This document shows, piece after piece, positions 34,004 to 43,147 of a DNA stretch of 64,000 nt. The stretch's first letter is position 1. The number at the start of each line of letters is the position of its first letter. The notes below the pieces were generated by a model. That model searched no databases. It was given only the letters and a program-made list of their open reading frames with translations, and was not told the origin of the DNA. Both the position numbers and the translations under genes were made by a program. This stretch comes from Thermodesulfobacteriota bacterium (GTDB lineage Bacteria > Desulfobacterota_D > UBA1144 > Nemesobacterales > UBA2774), in the NCBI GenBank assembly GCA_035325995.1, contig DAOKYU010000011.1, forward strand, positions 1 through 64,000, given 5' to 3'.

Positions 34004-34942
34004 ATGACTTGGATTCCAGAGGTAGCATCTAATCTTGCGGGCAAGGTAGACGGGGTGCTTTTGACAATAACCTTGTTGTCCCTCTTCTTCTTTCTGCTTA
34101 TAACCGCGATTCTCATCGTTTTCGCGATTAAGTACAGGAGAAAGAGAGACGACGAGGAGACGCCTTACATAACCGGCAGCGAGCCGCTTGAAATTATCTG
34201 GACTGTCATTCCATCAATACTCCTTATAGCTCTTTTCGTATACGGCTTCGTCGTGTTCAAGGAAATGAGAACGCCCCCGGCCGATTCTGTGGATATTACA
34301 GTCACCGGCAAGCAGTGGCTCTGGACCTTCGACTATTACAACGGTAAAAAGACGCTTAACGAGCTCTACGTCGAGCAGAACAGGCCCGTCAGGCTCGTCA
34401 TGATGTCCGACGACGTGCTTCACAGCTTTTTCGTCCCGGGGTTCCGCGTGAAGCAGGACGTTCTCCCGGGCCGCTACGTTCAGCTCTGGTTCACTCCCAC
34501 CAAAATCGGGACGTTCGATATATTCTGCGCCGAGTACTGCGGCACGGGCCATTCCGTCATGCTCGGCAAAGTTAACGTGCTCAGCCCCGAGGCGTACGAC
34601 ATATGGGAGAACGGTCTTCCGGGCGAGGGAGGAGGGGCCGTGGCTTCTCTGCCACCGGCCGAGCTCGGCGAAAAGATATATAAAGAAAAGGGATGCAATG
34701 CATGCCACAGCGTGGACGGATCCACACTTGTCGGGCCGTCGTTCAAGGGTATCTACGATCACGATACCGAGCTTCAGGACGGCTCCGTGGTCAAGGTAGA
34801 CGAGAATTATATCAGGCAGTCGATACTCGAGCCGCAGTCCCAGGTCGTCAAGGGATTTCAGCCGGTGATGCCGTCGTTTAAGGGTATACTAAGTGATGAC
34901 GAAGTGACGGCCGTGATCGCTTACATCAAAACACTAAAATAA
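34004..34942 (+). CDS. ctaC: Cytochrome c oxidase subunit II with fused cytochrome c domain
   Basis: CuA electron-entry subunit, 312 residues. Two transmembrane helices (about 19-43 and 66-87) precede the cupredoxin domain. The CuA ligands are His140, Cys175, Cys179, His183 and Met186 (DIFCAEYCGTGHSVM). A C-terminal cytochrome c domain with CNACH (Cys231, Cys234, His235) makes it a caa3-type subunit able to accept electrons from a small donor. It begins 4 bases after the copper chaperone gene. The oxidase acts in the inner membrane with the CuA/heme c domains facing the periplasm. Confidence 0.95.
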   Translation: MTWIPEVASNLAGKVDGVLLTITLLSLFFFLLITAILIVFAIKYRRKRDDEETPYITGSEPLEIIWTVIPSILLIALFVYGFVVFKEMRTPPADSVDITVTGKQWLWTFDYYNGKKTLNELYVEQNRPVRLVMMSDDVLHSFFVPGFRVKQDVLPGRYVQLWFTPTKIGTFDIFCAEYCGTGHSVMLGKVNVLSPEAYDIWENGLPGEGGGAVASLPPAELGEKIYKEKGCNACHSVDGSTLVGPSFKGIYDHDTELQDGSVVKVDENYIRQSILEPQSQVVKGFQPVMPSFKGILSDDEVTAVIAYIKTLK

Positions 34943-34972
34943 AAGGGTTTCAGTTCAAGGAGGCGATTTAAA

Positions 34973-36586
34973 ATGGCAAATCATACGATTGCCCACGATG
35001 TATATGTTCCGTTCCTGGAGAAGAAGGGTTTTCTCTCCTGGATTCTCACGACGGATCATAAACGAATCGGGATTTTATACCTGGTGTCTACTTCCCTGTT
35101 CTTCCTGGTAGCCGGCATCATCGCCCTTCTTATGAGGTTCGAGCTGCTTACCCCTGCTTCCGACTTTGTCGAGCCGCATACGTACAACGTACTCTTCACG
35201 CTGCATGGCTCGATAATGGTCTTTTTCTTTATCGTTCCGGGCCTGGCGGCCAGCTTCGGGAACTTCCTCATTCCTCTTATGATAGGGGCGAGGGACGTCG
35301 CGTTCCCCAAGCTTAACATAGCGAGTTACTGGATTTATCTCCTTGGAACCGCCATTCTCCTCATGGCCCTTCTAAAGCCGGCCGACACCGGATGGACTTT
35401 CTATACACCTTACAGCGCAACAACCAACACAGACGTGGTTCTCATGACTTTCGGTGTTTTCGTTCTCGGGTTCTCGTCCATTCTCACGGGACTTAACTTC
35501 ATCGTTACGACCCACAAAATGAGGGCGCCGGGAATGACGTGGCACAGGCTTCCCCTTTTCATATGGGCGTCCTACGCCACGTCTATCCTCCAGCTCCTGG
35601 CAACGCCGGTAGTAGGCATAACCCTTCTCCTTCTCATCACCGAGAGGACGCTCGGCGTCGGATTCTTCGACCCGGCCAAGGGAGGCGACCCGATTCTCTT
35701 CCAGAACTTCTTCTGGTTCTATTCCCATCCCGCTGTCTACATCATGATCATCCCCGCGATGGGTGTTATATCCGAAATAATCCCGGTCTTTTCCAGAAAG
35801 CCGATATTCGGCTACAAGGCCATAGCGTATTCCAGCCTCGGCATCGCGTTCATAAGTTTCCTCGTCTGGGCCCACCACATGTTTACGAGCGGTATTTCCG
35901 AAACGGCGGCCACCATTTTCTCGTTCCTGACGTTCCTGGTCGCCATACCGACGGCGATAAAGGTGTTCAACTGGACGGCCACTCTTTATAAAGGTTCGAT
36001 CCAGCTTCATTCCGCCATGCTCTACGCGCTCGGGTTCATATTCCTGTTCACGATCGGCGGGCTCACCGGCGTGTTCCTCGGGGCGCTCGCTGCCGACATT
36101 CACCTTCACGACACTTACTTCGTAGTCGCGCACATGCACTACGTCATGATAGGCGGCACGGTCATGGGCTTCTTCGGGGCGCTTCATTTCTGGTACCCGA
36201 AGTGGTTCGGAAAGATGTTCAACGAAACGGTAGCGAAAATAGCATGGTTCTTCATCTTCGTCGGTTTTAACGTAACGTTCTTCCCGCAGTTCTTCCTCGG
36301 AATTCAGGGCATGCCGAGGCGCTACGCGTCCTACCCGGCCGAGTTCGAATCGCTTATGGCGCTTTCGACGTACGGCTCCTGGATACTTGGGTTTGGAATA
36401 CTCATTATGGTCATCAACCTTATTTCGGGGCTGATAAGCGGCCCGAAGGCGCCTGAGAATCCGTACAACTCGCTTTCTCTCGAGTGGCAGATACCGTCGC
36501 CCCCGCCGCATGAGAATTTCGAAGAGATACCGCACGTGACCGACTGGACGTACGGTTACGGAAAAAAGAAGGAGCTGGAGGTTTAA
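34973..36586 (+). CDS. ctaD: Cytochrome c oxidase subunit I, YSHP (A2-like) type
   Basis: Catalytic heme-copper subunit of 537 residues with about 12 transmembrane helices. His79 (LHGS) is a heme a ligand. The CuB ligand and crosslinked pair His252/Tyr256 lie in FYSHPAVY, His301/His302 in WAHHM, and the heme ligands in HDTYFVVAHMHY. The helix VI motif is YSHP-V rather than GHPEV, so the usual proton-channel Glu is absent and Tyr250-Ser251 take its place, the signature of A2-type oxidases. GGAGG lies ahead of the ATG. Second structural gene of the operon. Confidence 0.96.
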   Translation: MANHTIAHDVYVPFLEKKGFLSWILTTDHKRIGILYLVSTSLFFLVAGIIALLMRFELLTPASDFVEPHTYNVLFTLHGSIMVFFFIVPGLAASFGNFLIPLMIGARDVAFPKLNIASYWIYLLGTAILLMALLKPADTGWTFYTPYSATTNTDVVLMTFGVFVLGFSSILTGLNFIVTTHKMRAPGMTWHRLPLFIWASYATSILQLLATPVVGITLLLLITERTLGVGFFDPAKGGDPILFQNFFWFYSHPAVYIMIIPAMGVISEIIPVFSRKPIFGYKAIAYSSLGIAFISFLVWAHHMFTSGISETAATIFSFLTFLVAIPTAIKVFNWTATLYKGSIQLHSAMLYALGFIFLFTIGGLTGVFLGALAADIHLHDTYFVVAHMHYVMIGGTVMGFFGALHFWYPKWFGKMFNETVAKIAWFFIFVGFNVTFFPQFFLGIQGMPRRYASYPAEFESLMALSTYGSWILGFGILIMVINLISGLISGPKAPENPYNSLSLEWQIPSPPPHENFEEIPHVTDWTYGYGKKKELEV

Positions 36587-36593
36587 CTGAGAC

Positions 36594-37199
36594 ATGGCAG
36601 AAGCTGGCATCGAGCAATCACACGGTCATAACATGGATCCGGCGACGGAGTACAGCTCCTCTAAGATGGGAATGTGGCTCTTCCTCGGAACTGAAATACT
36701 CCTTTTCGGGGGGCTGTTCGCGGCATACGCGATCTTCCACGCAAGGTATCCCGAGATGTTCTACGAGCAGCATCTGGAGCTCAATAGAACCATGGGCGCA
36801 ATCAACACCTGCGTCCTTATCTTCAGCAGTTTGACGATGGCCATGGGCGTGTCCGCCATCAAGTGGGGCAAGCAGAAGACAGCGGCCATACTCATATTGA
36901 TAACGATCATCTGCGGCATGATATTCGGCGTCATAAAGTACTTCGAGTACAGCGCCAAGTTCTCGCACCACATCTATCCGGACACGAGTATCTTCTTCTC
37001 GCTCTACTTTCTCATGACCGGTCTTCACATGATCCACGTCTTCATCGGGCTCGGTATACTCGGGGTCGTCTTTGTGCTGACGCTTAAAGGGAAGTTCAAC
37101 TCGAAGTACAACACGCCTATTGAACTGGGCGGGCTTTACTGGCACCTCGTCGACCTTATCTGGATTTATCTGTTCCCGTTACTTTATCTTATTGGATAG
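36594..37199 (+). CDS. ctaE: Cytochrome c oxidase subunit III
   Basis: Membrane subunit without redox centres, 201 residues and five transmembrane helices, the short form lacking the first two helices of the mitochondrial type. Family features include KMGMWLFLGTEILLFGGLFAAY, HARYPEMF, and the final GLYWHLVDLIWIYLFPLLYL. It lies 7 bases after ctaD and 15 bases before the subunit IV gene. Confidence 0.94.
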   Translation: MAEAGIEQSHGHNMDPATEYSSSKMGMWLFLGTEILLFGGLFAAYAIFHARYPEMFYEQHLELNRTMGAINTCVLIFSSLTMAMGVSAIKWGKQKTAAILILITIICGMIFGVIKYFEYSAKFSHHIYPDTSIFFSLYFLMTGLHMIHVFIGLGILGVVFVLTLKGKFNSKYNTPIELGGLYWHLVDLIWIYLFPLLYLIG

Positions 37200-37214
37200 C
37201 CGGAGGATAAAAAC

Positions 37215-37526
37215 ATGGCATCGCACTCGCACTCTGACAAACACGAGCACATAACGACTTACAAGACATATTTATTCGTCTGGGCGGCGCTCATGGTGCT
37301 GACTGTCATCACGGTATACGTGTCGTACGTCGATTTCGGCACCATGAACGTGGTGATAGCCATGGCAGTCGCGTCGCTTAAGGCCGCGCTCGTCGCCCTT
37401 TTCTTCATGCACCTTAAATTCGAGGATTCCATAACCTGGGTGTTCGCCCTTTTCCCCCTGGGTCTTCTTTTCCTCCTCATCACGATGACGTTCGTGGATA
37501 CGTTTACGAGGGTTGTGGTACCCTGA
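37215..37526 (+). CDS. ctaF: Cytochrome c oxidase subunit IV (CtaF-like)
   Basis: A 103-residue protein with a His/Ser-rich N-terminus (HSHSDKHEH) and three transmembrane helices, including the WAALMVLTVITVYVSY and AALVALFFMHLKFED segments characteristic of bacterial oxidase subunit IV/CtaF. It likely aids stability or CuB assembly. It is preceded by GGAGG and is contained in the cta operon. Confidence 0.88.
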   Translation: MASHSHSDKHEHITTYKTYLFVWAALMVLTVITVYVSYVDFGTMNVVIAMAVASLKAALVALFFMHLKFEDSITWVFALFPLGLLFLLITMTFVDTFTRVVVP

Positions 37527-37538
37527 CGAAATAGATTA

Positions 37539-38408
37539 ATGATTGGTAAAATTACTCTTTTCTTTCTTTTCCTGCTTTTAATATGGGGCAATCTGGTGTC
37601 CGGCCTGGGGGCCGGGCTCGGGTGTCCGGACTGGCCGCTCTGCCATGGGAGCGTGGTTCCTCCGTACAGGTGGGATATATACATGGAGTTTACGCACAGG
37701 GTAATAGGAGGCGTCACATCCATTTTCCTGGTGTATCTCTCATACAAGAGACTGCGGAGTTACAGTGGCTGGACGAAGCTTATACCGGTCCTGATAGTTT
37801 GCCTCCTGGCTTTCCAGATAGTCCTCGGCGGAATAGTGGTCCTTCTCGAGATACCGGTCGACCTCACGACGTTTCACTTCGCGAACGCCCTGGTGATATT
37901 CTCGCTCACGCTTTACATAGTCTTCTTCGACGGCGAGAAGGTGAAGCCGATATTCTCGCTCAGCGGTTATAACGGCGTATTTTTCTTCCTGGCCATACTG
38001 GTTTTCTTCCAGGCAGTGCTTGGGGCCTACGTGAGGCACTCCAATTCGGGGCTCGCGTGTCCCGACTTTCCAAAATGCCTCGGGTACTGGATACCCCCCG
38101 AGCTCTCGGGCATGGTCCTGAACCACTTCGCTCACAGGGTGGCCGCGTACGTCATAACTCTGATTGTCCTCGGATTTTTCATGTCCACGTGGCTTGTCGA
38201 CGGGTTCAGACGCTACCGCGCGGCTTTCGGTATAGCGCTCGGGCTCATAGTAATCCAGATTATTCTCGGGGTCGGGATAATACATACGAAGCTTCATTTT
38301 GCAGCGGCGGCGCTTCATTTATCGGTTGCTCTACTCATTCTATCGTTATTCCTCTATACTTGGTTCCTGGGGATGAGGAGGATTTATGCCGGTTCAGCCG
38401 GGGCATGA
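37539..38408 (+). CDS. ctaA: Heme A synthase
   Basis: Oxidises the C8 methyl of heme O to make heme A for the oxidase encoded upstream. The 289-residue protein has about eight transmembrane helices arranged as two similar halves. Heme-ligand histidines are in EFTHRVIGG, TTFHFANAL and NHFAHRVAAY. Two periplasmic-side cysteine pairs are present, GCPDWPLCHG and ACPDFPKCLGYW, as in the Bacillus-type CtaA. It begins 12 bases after ctaF. Confidence 0.93.
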   Translation: MIGKITLFFLFLLLIWGNLVSGLGAGLGCPDWPLCHGSVVPPYRWDIYMEFTHRVIGGVTSIFLVYLSYKRLRSYSGWTKLIPVLIVCLLAFQIVLGGIVVLLEIPVDLTTFHFANALVIFSLTLYIVFFDGEKVKPIFSLSGYNGVFFFLAILVFFQAVLGAYVRHSNSGLACPDFPKCLGYWIPPELSGMVLNHFAHRVAAYVITLIVLGFFMSTWLVDGFRRYRAAFGIALGLIVIQIILGVGIIHTKLHFAAAALHLSVALLILSLFLYTWFLGMRRIYAGSAGA

Positions 38409-38418
38409 GGGGGTAAAT

Positions 38419-39330
38419 ATGAACGCGATAGAGAACGCGGACAGGGGAGCTTCGAATATCGTAGTTTCCACGGTTCTCCTTACGAAGCCGGGCATAATCA
38501 CGAGCGTCGCGTTTACCGGGTTCGCCGGTATGGTGCTGGCGTCGAAGGGCTTCCCCTCGATTTATCTCGCGGTCGAAGCGCTCCTCTCGCTTCTCCTTAG
38601 CGCGGCAGGGGCCGCGATTCTCAACAACGTCCTCGACAGGCGTATAGACGTGCTCATGAGCAGGCTCAGTAAGCGCGTGGACGCCCTTACGGTCATAGGT
38701 GAAAAAACGGCCGTCGCGATCGCGTTCGTCTTCATAGCTATTTCGCTCTTCATTTCGTTCTATTACCTCAACGTCGTAAACGCGGCCCTTACCATAGCCG
38801 CCATACTGAGCTACGCGCTCCTTTACACGCTATACCTCAAGCGGAGCTCGCCCTACGGGACTATTCTAGGAGGGCTGCCCGGCGCTCTTCCCGTGCTGAT
38901 AGGATACGCGGCCGTGAATCCCGCCCTCGGGGTGGACGCCGTCATATTGTTCATATTCATGATGCTCTGGCAGCCGCCGCATTTCTGGGCCCTCGCCCAG
39001 AAATACAAGATCGACTATAAGAAGGCGGGTATTCCCGTAATGCCGGTAGCCATGGGGACGAAATATACGAACGTCATGATTCTTCTTTATTCCGTTTCCC
39101 TCTTTCCGCTTAGCCTTTCGCTCTGGTTCCTCGGGTACTGTTCCTATTATTACGCCATATTCGCCGTTATCTCGGGCCTCTATTTCGAATACATAATAAT
39201 AAAGAGCGCGCTCAACAACACAGATTACGGCAAGGCTTTCGGGGCCTCCATCCTTTACATGCTCGTCATAATGGCGTCTCTCATTCTGGACGTGGGCTTC
39301 AATTCGCCGAACGCGATAGTAGGCGGCTGA
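38419..39330 (+). CDS. ctaB: Protoheme IX farnesyltransferase (heme O synthase)
   Basis: Prenylates protoheme to heme O, the step before CtaA. The start chosen is ATG at 38419, with an AGGGGG Shine-Dalgarno five bases upstream and after the ctaA stop, giving 303 residues. An earlier ATG at 38386 overlaps ctaA and is less likely. UbiA-family features: LTKPGIITSV, the first aspartate motif NNVLDRRIDVLMSR, PYGTILGGLPGALPVLIGY, and the MMLWQPPHFWALAQKYKIDYKKAGIPVMP block as short pieces. About nine transmembrane helices. Last gene of the oxidase operon. Confidence 0.93.
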   Translation: MNAIENADRGASNIVVSTVLLTKPGIITSVAFTGFAGMVLASKGFPSIYLAVEALLSLLLSAAGAAILNNVLDRRIDVLMSRLSKRVDALTVIGEKTAVAIAFVFIAISLFISFYYLNVVNAALTIAAILSYALLYTLYLKRSSPYGTILGGLPGALPVLIGYAAVNPALGVDAVILFIFMMLWQPPHFWALAQKYKIDYKKAGIPVMPVAMGTKYTNVMILLYSVSLFPLSLSLWFLGYCSYYYAIFAVISGLYFEYIIIKSALNNTDYGKAFGASILYMLVIMASLILDVGFNSPNAIVGG

Positions 39331-39447
39331 CCACCTGGCCGTTGCCGGGCCGATATTTTCCGTACTCTCAGGGGTCCGGACGGGCGCGGGATTCCCGGCG
39401 GCCTGCCCCGCTCCGTTTTTCCTCCGATACTGTTAGCTACCCGCCCT

Positions 39448-41265
39448 TTATCCGAGGCCTTTCATCAGCTCTTTAAGCCTTTCGAACGGCTCTCTAAGGG
39501 ACCTTATCGATTCCTTCCAGAACCCGGGTGTTTCGAGGTCCATTCCGATGCTTCTTTTCGCTACGTTCTCCGCGGTATCCGAGCCCGAGAGCCTGAGGAA
39601 CTTCTCGTACTTCGGCAAAAAGTCCGCGCCTTCTTTTTTAAAGAGAGAGAAGAGCCCCCGGCTGAGGAGGTAGCCGAACGTGTAGGGGAAGTTGTAGAAA
39701 GTGACTCCGACGACGTAGAAGTGGAGCTTCGATGCCCAGAAGTAAGGGTCCTCGCCGCCTTCCTCTAGGACGTCGCCGAAGACGCGGCGCTGGGTCTCCG
39801 CCATAAGCTCTTTGAGGCGGCTCACGCTCACCTCGCCTTCCTGCCTCTCTTCGTAAAACGCTTTTTCGAATTCGTAGCGCACCGGTATGTCCATGAGATA
39901 TATGGCGCCGTGGTTGATTTCGGTGTCGAGCATTAGCGCCTTTTCGGCGTCTCCAATGGACTGCTCGCGGAGTATACCCTCCGTCAGGATCATTTCGCCG
40001 AACGTAGAGGCCGATTCCGCGAGCGTCATCGGATAGAAGTGCGAATAAGGCCGTATGTCGCTCATCACGTGGCTGTGAAAGGCGTGTCCGGCCTCGTGCG
40101 CCAATGTGAGCACGTCGCCGAGCGTCTCGTTGTACGTCATGAAGATGCGGGATTCCTTCGTCAGGAGCGAGCCCGTGCAAAACCCTCCCGGCCTCTTTCC
40201 TTCCCTCGGCTCCCAGTCTATCCACTTTTTATCGAAAGCGCTTCTGGCGTAGGCCCCGAGTGCGGGGTATGACCCGGAGAACGATTTCTCGACGAGCTTC
40301 TGCGCGTCGGGCCAGCTCAGTTTCTGGCCGGATTCGATGTCGAGCGGGGCGCCGAGGTCGTACCATGCGATTTGCTTTCTGCCCATAGTGCGCGCCTTGA
40401 AGCGGAGTATGTCCTTCGGAAGCTCTATCTCGTCGTAAATCGCCTCGAACATGGCGTCGAGGGTCTTCCGGCTTATGCCCGACTGGTAGAGCGCGACGTC
40501 GAGGAAGTGGTCTATGCCGCGGTACCTGTTGAGGGTGAGCCGCGTGCCTGAAATCGCGTTGAGTGCTGCCGCGGCCGTGTCTTCGATAGTCTTCCACGCC
40601 CGGTTTCCTCCCTCGAAGGCCGCCTTCCGGACGTCCCTCTCCGGCTTTTCCATGAGCGAGCGCCTCTGGGATATCGGGAGCGTCTTCACCGTGCCGCCCG
40701 GGTATTTCATATCGAACTCGAGCCTGCTCGAAACCGTATCGTAGAGACGGCCCCATGCGCTTATTCCGTCTACGCCGAGGTCGGAGGCCAGTATCTCCTT
40801 GTCGGGGTTCATGCTCCTTTCGGACAGTATCCTGAGCCTGCCGATGTAATAGGCGGCGTCCGAGAGCTTCTCCCGCTCCGTGAATCGGCGGAAGACCTCT
40901 TCCGGGACGTTCTTTAGCGCCCTTATGAGCTCGACCTTGAGTTTCGAGAGCTCGGCGTGGACGGCCGACATCTCTCCTTCCTCGCGGACATAGTCCTCGT
41001 TGAGCCCGTCGGCCGAAGCGAGGCATCCGATGTATGAGTCGATGTGGCTGTAGCGGCTCATGATGTCCTCGGCTTCGAGAATTATTTCCTCCCACCCGGC
41101 CATGTTGTCGGCGCCCAGCGCGGGCAGGGCCGCGGCCTTTTTCTGCACGGCCGCTATATCGGCCTTGAGCTTTTTCTTGAACTCCTTCATTTCCGGGCCG
41201 CCGTATTCGGGGAAATAGCTCCCGAGGTCCCAGTTCATTTTTGCCGTCGATTGATTGCTGGACAT
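39448..41265 (-). CDS. pepF: M3-family oligoendopeptidase F
   Basis: Zinc metallopeptidase that degrades short peptides in the cytoplasm, 605 residues, the usual PepF/M3B size. The zinc site HEAGH has His390, Glu391 and His394, followed by a downstream Glu in the SASTFGE segment. The N-terminal WDLGSYFPE and oligopeptidase-F helical domain, and the C-terminal FYNFPYTFGYL-S-GL region, support the family. No export signal is seen. It is convergent with ctaB and transcribed alone or after the aldo/keto reductase. Confidence 0.93.
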   Translation of the reverse strand: MSSNQSTAKMNWDLGSYFPEYGGPEMKEFKKKLKADIAAVQKKAAALPALGADNMAGWEEIILEAEDIMSRYSHIDSYIGCLASADGLNEDYVREEGEMSAVHAELSKLKVELIRALKNVPEEVFRRFTEREKLSDAAYYIGRLRILSERSMNPDKEILASDLGVDGISAWGRLYDTVSSRLEFDMKYPGGTVKTLPISQRRSLMEKPERDVRKAAFEGGNRAWKTIEDTAAAALNAISGTRLTLNRYRGIDHFLDVALYQSGISRKTLDAMFEAIYDEIELPKDILRFKARTMGRKQIAWYDLGAPLDIESGQKLSWPDAQKLVEKSFSGSYPALGAYARSAFDKKWIDWEPREGKRPGGFCTGSLLTKESRIFMTYNETLGDVLTLAHEAGHAFHSHVMSDIRPYSHFYPMTLAESASTFGEMILTEGILREQSIGDAEKALMLDTEINHGAIYLMDIPVRYEFEKAFYEERQEGEVSVSRLKELMAETQRRVFGDVLEEGGEDPYFWASKLHFYVVGVTFYNFPYTFGYLLSRGLFSLFKKEGADFLPKYEKFLRLSGSDTAENVAKRSIGMDLETPGFWKESIRSLREPFERLKELMKGLG

Positions 41266-41385
41266 CTCGCCTCCGGTTTCATTTTGGTCGGATAATTGCG
41301 TTTCGAAAATGTAGATGTGAAATATAACATATGAAAAAGCGCCCGGATGTCGTGCACGATACCGTTTCCGCGCCGGGCACCCGGA

Positions 41386-42195
41386 TTACCGGTATCCTAC
41401 GAAGGCGGCGTCCAGCCGTTCCTTCTGCCCGGGCGTGAGCCGCCAGCCCGAGGCCCCGCAGTTCTCTACCGTCCTTTCGAGCGTGTTGGATTTGGGAATC
41501 GCTATCACGTTTTCGCCGGACGTGCACCAGTTGAGCGCGACCTGCGCCATGGTTTTCCCCGTCTCTTCCGCTATCTCTTCGAGCACCGCCATTTTGCCCG
41601 GAGATGCTCCAAAGCCCCCGGCGAGGCTGCCGTCGTCGAGCGGCGTGTAGGCCATGACAGTGATATTGTGCCTGATGCAGTAGGGTATAACGTCTTCTTC
41701 GATTCCCCGCGTGTTGAGGTTGTAGATAACCTGGTTCGACGCCAGGGGATTGTTCCTCAGGGCCGAAATTGCTTCCTCCATCTCGTCGACGTTGAAGTTG
41801 CTGACCCCTATGTATCTTATCATGCCTCTGTCTACAAGGGTTTCCATCGCGCGCATGGTTTCCTTCATCGGATACCGGCTGTTGGGCCAGTGCACTTGGT
41901 AGAGGTCGATGAAGTCCGTTCCGAGGCGCCTCAGGCTTTCTTCGGCCGCGCGGAGGACGCGGTCGTGCCCGAGGTCTCTTCCGGAAACCTTGGTGGCGAT
42001 GAATACCCGGTCCCTTATCCCGCTTACGGCTTTACCGACTATCTCTTCCGCGCCGTAGCCTTCGGCGGTATCGATCAGACTCGCGCCGAGATCTATGCCC
42101 GCGCGGAGAGGCTTCGTCCCGCCCCTGTAACGCCAGGTGCCGAGGCCTATCTCGGGGATCATTACTCCCGTTGCGCCGAGCTCTTTGAGCTCCAT
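41386..42195 (-). CDS. Aldo/keto reductase
   Basis: NADP-dependent TIM-barrel reductase of 269 residues. The catalytic tetrad is visible: Asp42 and Tyr47 in IDTAEGYG, Lys69 in FIATKV, and His near 103 in LYQVHWPN. The cofactor-binding IPKSNTLERTVEN segment is near the C-terminus. The carbonyl substrate cannot be predicted. It lies 120 bases upstream of pepF on the same strand and may share its transcript. Confidence 0.9.
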   Translation of the reverse strand: MELKELGATGVMIPEIGLGTWRYRGGTKPLRAGIDLGASLIDTAEGYGAEEIVGKAVSGIRDRVFIATKVSGRDLGHDRVLRAAEESLRRLGTDFIDLYQVHWPNSRYPMKETMRAMETLVDRGMIRYIGVSNFNVDEMEEAISALRNNPLASNQVIYNLNTRGIEEDVIPYCIRHNITVMAYTPLDDGSLAGGFGASPGKMAVLEEIAEETGKTMAQVALNWCTSGENVIAIPKSNTLERTVENCGASGWRLTPGQKERLDAAFVGYR

Positions 42196-42336
42196 CAGTT
42201 CAAATCCTCCATCTAAAAATTATATTCGAAAAACTCCCGATACATAGTGAAGGGCGGATGCGTATTCATGTATCGGCATCTGTTGTGGGCTCATATGCGA
42301 ATATATGCAGTATGTATATTTTTTGCATGCATTTAC

Positions 42337-42364
42337 TTGAATACCATATGGAATATTGTAAATT
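42337..42364 (+). promoter_or_regulatory. Candidate promoter for tRNA-Pro
   Basis: TTGAAT (42337-42342), 16-base spacer, TAAATT (42359-42364), ending 12 bases before the mature tRNA 5' end, in a locally AT-rich stretch. Confidence 0.45.
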
Positions 42365-42376
42365 TATTAGCCTCGT

Positions 42377-42454
42377 CGGGGTGTAGCTCAGATTGGCTAG
42401 AGCGTTGCGTTCGGGACGCAGAGGCCGCCGGTTCAAGTCCGGCCACCCCGACCA
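42377..42454 (+). tRNA. tRNA-Pro (anticodon CGG)
   Basis: A full cloverleaf can be drawn. The acceptor stem is CGGGGTG with CACCCCG, the D stem GCTC/GAGC, the anticodon stem TTGCG/CGCAG around loop TTCGGGA (anticodon CGG, reading CCG), and the T stem GCCGG/CCGGC around TTCAAGT. A73 is the discriminator and CCA is encoded. The C1-G72 pair is typical of tRNA-Pro. Short reading frames across it are not genes. Confidence 0.95.
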
Positions 42455-42697
42455 GATTTTCCTCCTTTAATCTCAATTCCTTCTAAACAAAAATAGCCAT
42501 AGCAGAAAATCTCGATCGAATAAATTCCCCGAGCCGGCAGGCACATGTCTCAGGTTCCTATAATTGTTTTATTGCGGCGACAGACCCGGCGGGTTTATGC
42601 CGTGACGAATGCAATGGTATGTCGGTTTGAAGGGGTCGCAGAAGAAAAATCCGTTCGGGTATCGAGTGGCTGAGCCGGTAGAATTTCCCCATTGGGC

Positions 42698-42728
42698 ACA
42701 AAAAAGGGGGCATGAGCCCCCTTTTTTT
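42698..42728. terminator. Bidirectional intrinsic terminator
   Basis: A perfect 6-bp stem (GGGGGC/GCCCCC, 42706-42711 with 42716-42721) and 4-base loop are flanked by A and T runs that act as U tracts in both directions. It ends the leftward acidic-protein transcript and could stop rightward transcription from the tRNA. The interval 42455-42697 holds no gene I can support. Confidence 0.85.
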
Positions 42729-42749
42729 ATTTATTGCAGACTTGTTTAC

Positions 42750-43091
42750 TTATTTTGCAGCGTCGTCCGGCATGTCGCCACCCGGGATTTCGCCTTCGGT
42801 CGATTCGTCCGGAGCGTTGGTTTCAGCGCCGGAACCGTCCGTAGCTTCGTCGGTCATCTCACCACCAGGGATCTCGCCCTGAACTGCATCTGCTGCATCA
42901 TCTGCAGCATCGCCGGTGGCGTCTGCGGCGTCACCTGCAGCATCCGTAGCCTCGTCGGTAATCTCGCCGCCCGGGATCTCGCCCTGCGGATCGTCCTGTG
43001 CCATAGCCGGAATGCTGCCAACGAGGGCGCTTCCGCTCAAGGAAATACCCATCACTAACAATAACGCAAAGAAAATGGACATTACTCTCAT
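42750..43091 (-). CDS. Secreted acidic repeat protein of unknown function
   Basis: A 113-residue protein. An N-terminal signal peptide runs to a likely signal-peptidase I site after AMA at residue 31. The mature part is strongly acidic, almost devoid of Lys/Arg and aromatic residues, and predicted disordered. It carries three copies of GEIPGG[E/D] followed by an acidic TDEATD-like tail (starting near 37, 72 and 100), separated by an Ala/Asp-rich spacer. AGGAGGA lies 9 bases before the ATG, and a promoter candidate and strong terminator bracket it, so it is very likely expressed. No family is recognised. A metal-binding, adhesive or spacer role would be guesswork. Confidence 0.75.
   Translation of the reverse strand: MRVMSIFFALLLVMGISLSGSALVGSIPAMAQDDPQGEIPGGEITDEATDAAGDAADATGDAADDAADAVQGEIPGGEMTDEATDGSGAETNAPDESTEGEIPGGDMPDDAAK
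42753..42986 (-). repeat. Three 45-base coding repeats in the acidic protein gene
   Basis: Units at 42942-42986, 42837-42881 and 42753-42797 encode residues 36-50, 71-85 and 99-113. The first two differ at few positions and the third is more divergent. They are spaced 60 and 39 bases apart. Confidence 0.75.
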
Positions 43092-43147
43092 GTCGTCAAG
43101 TCCTCCTGAGTGTTTTTAGCCTTCGAACATGCCGATAGGCTTGAATA

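Noticed and set aside
39331..39447. Terminator between ctaB and pepF
   Set aside because: A GC-rich stretch before TTTTT near 39417 can fold only with internal mismatches, so it was too weak to list.
42247..42486. A 79-codon plus-strand frame
   Set aside because: It runs through the tRNA-Pro gene.
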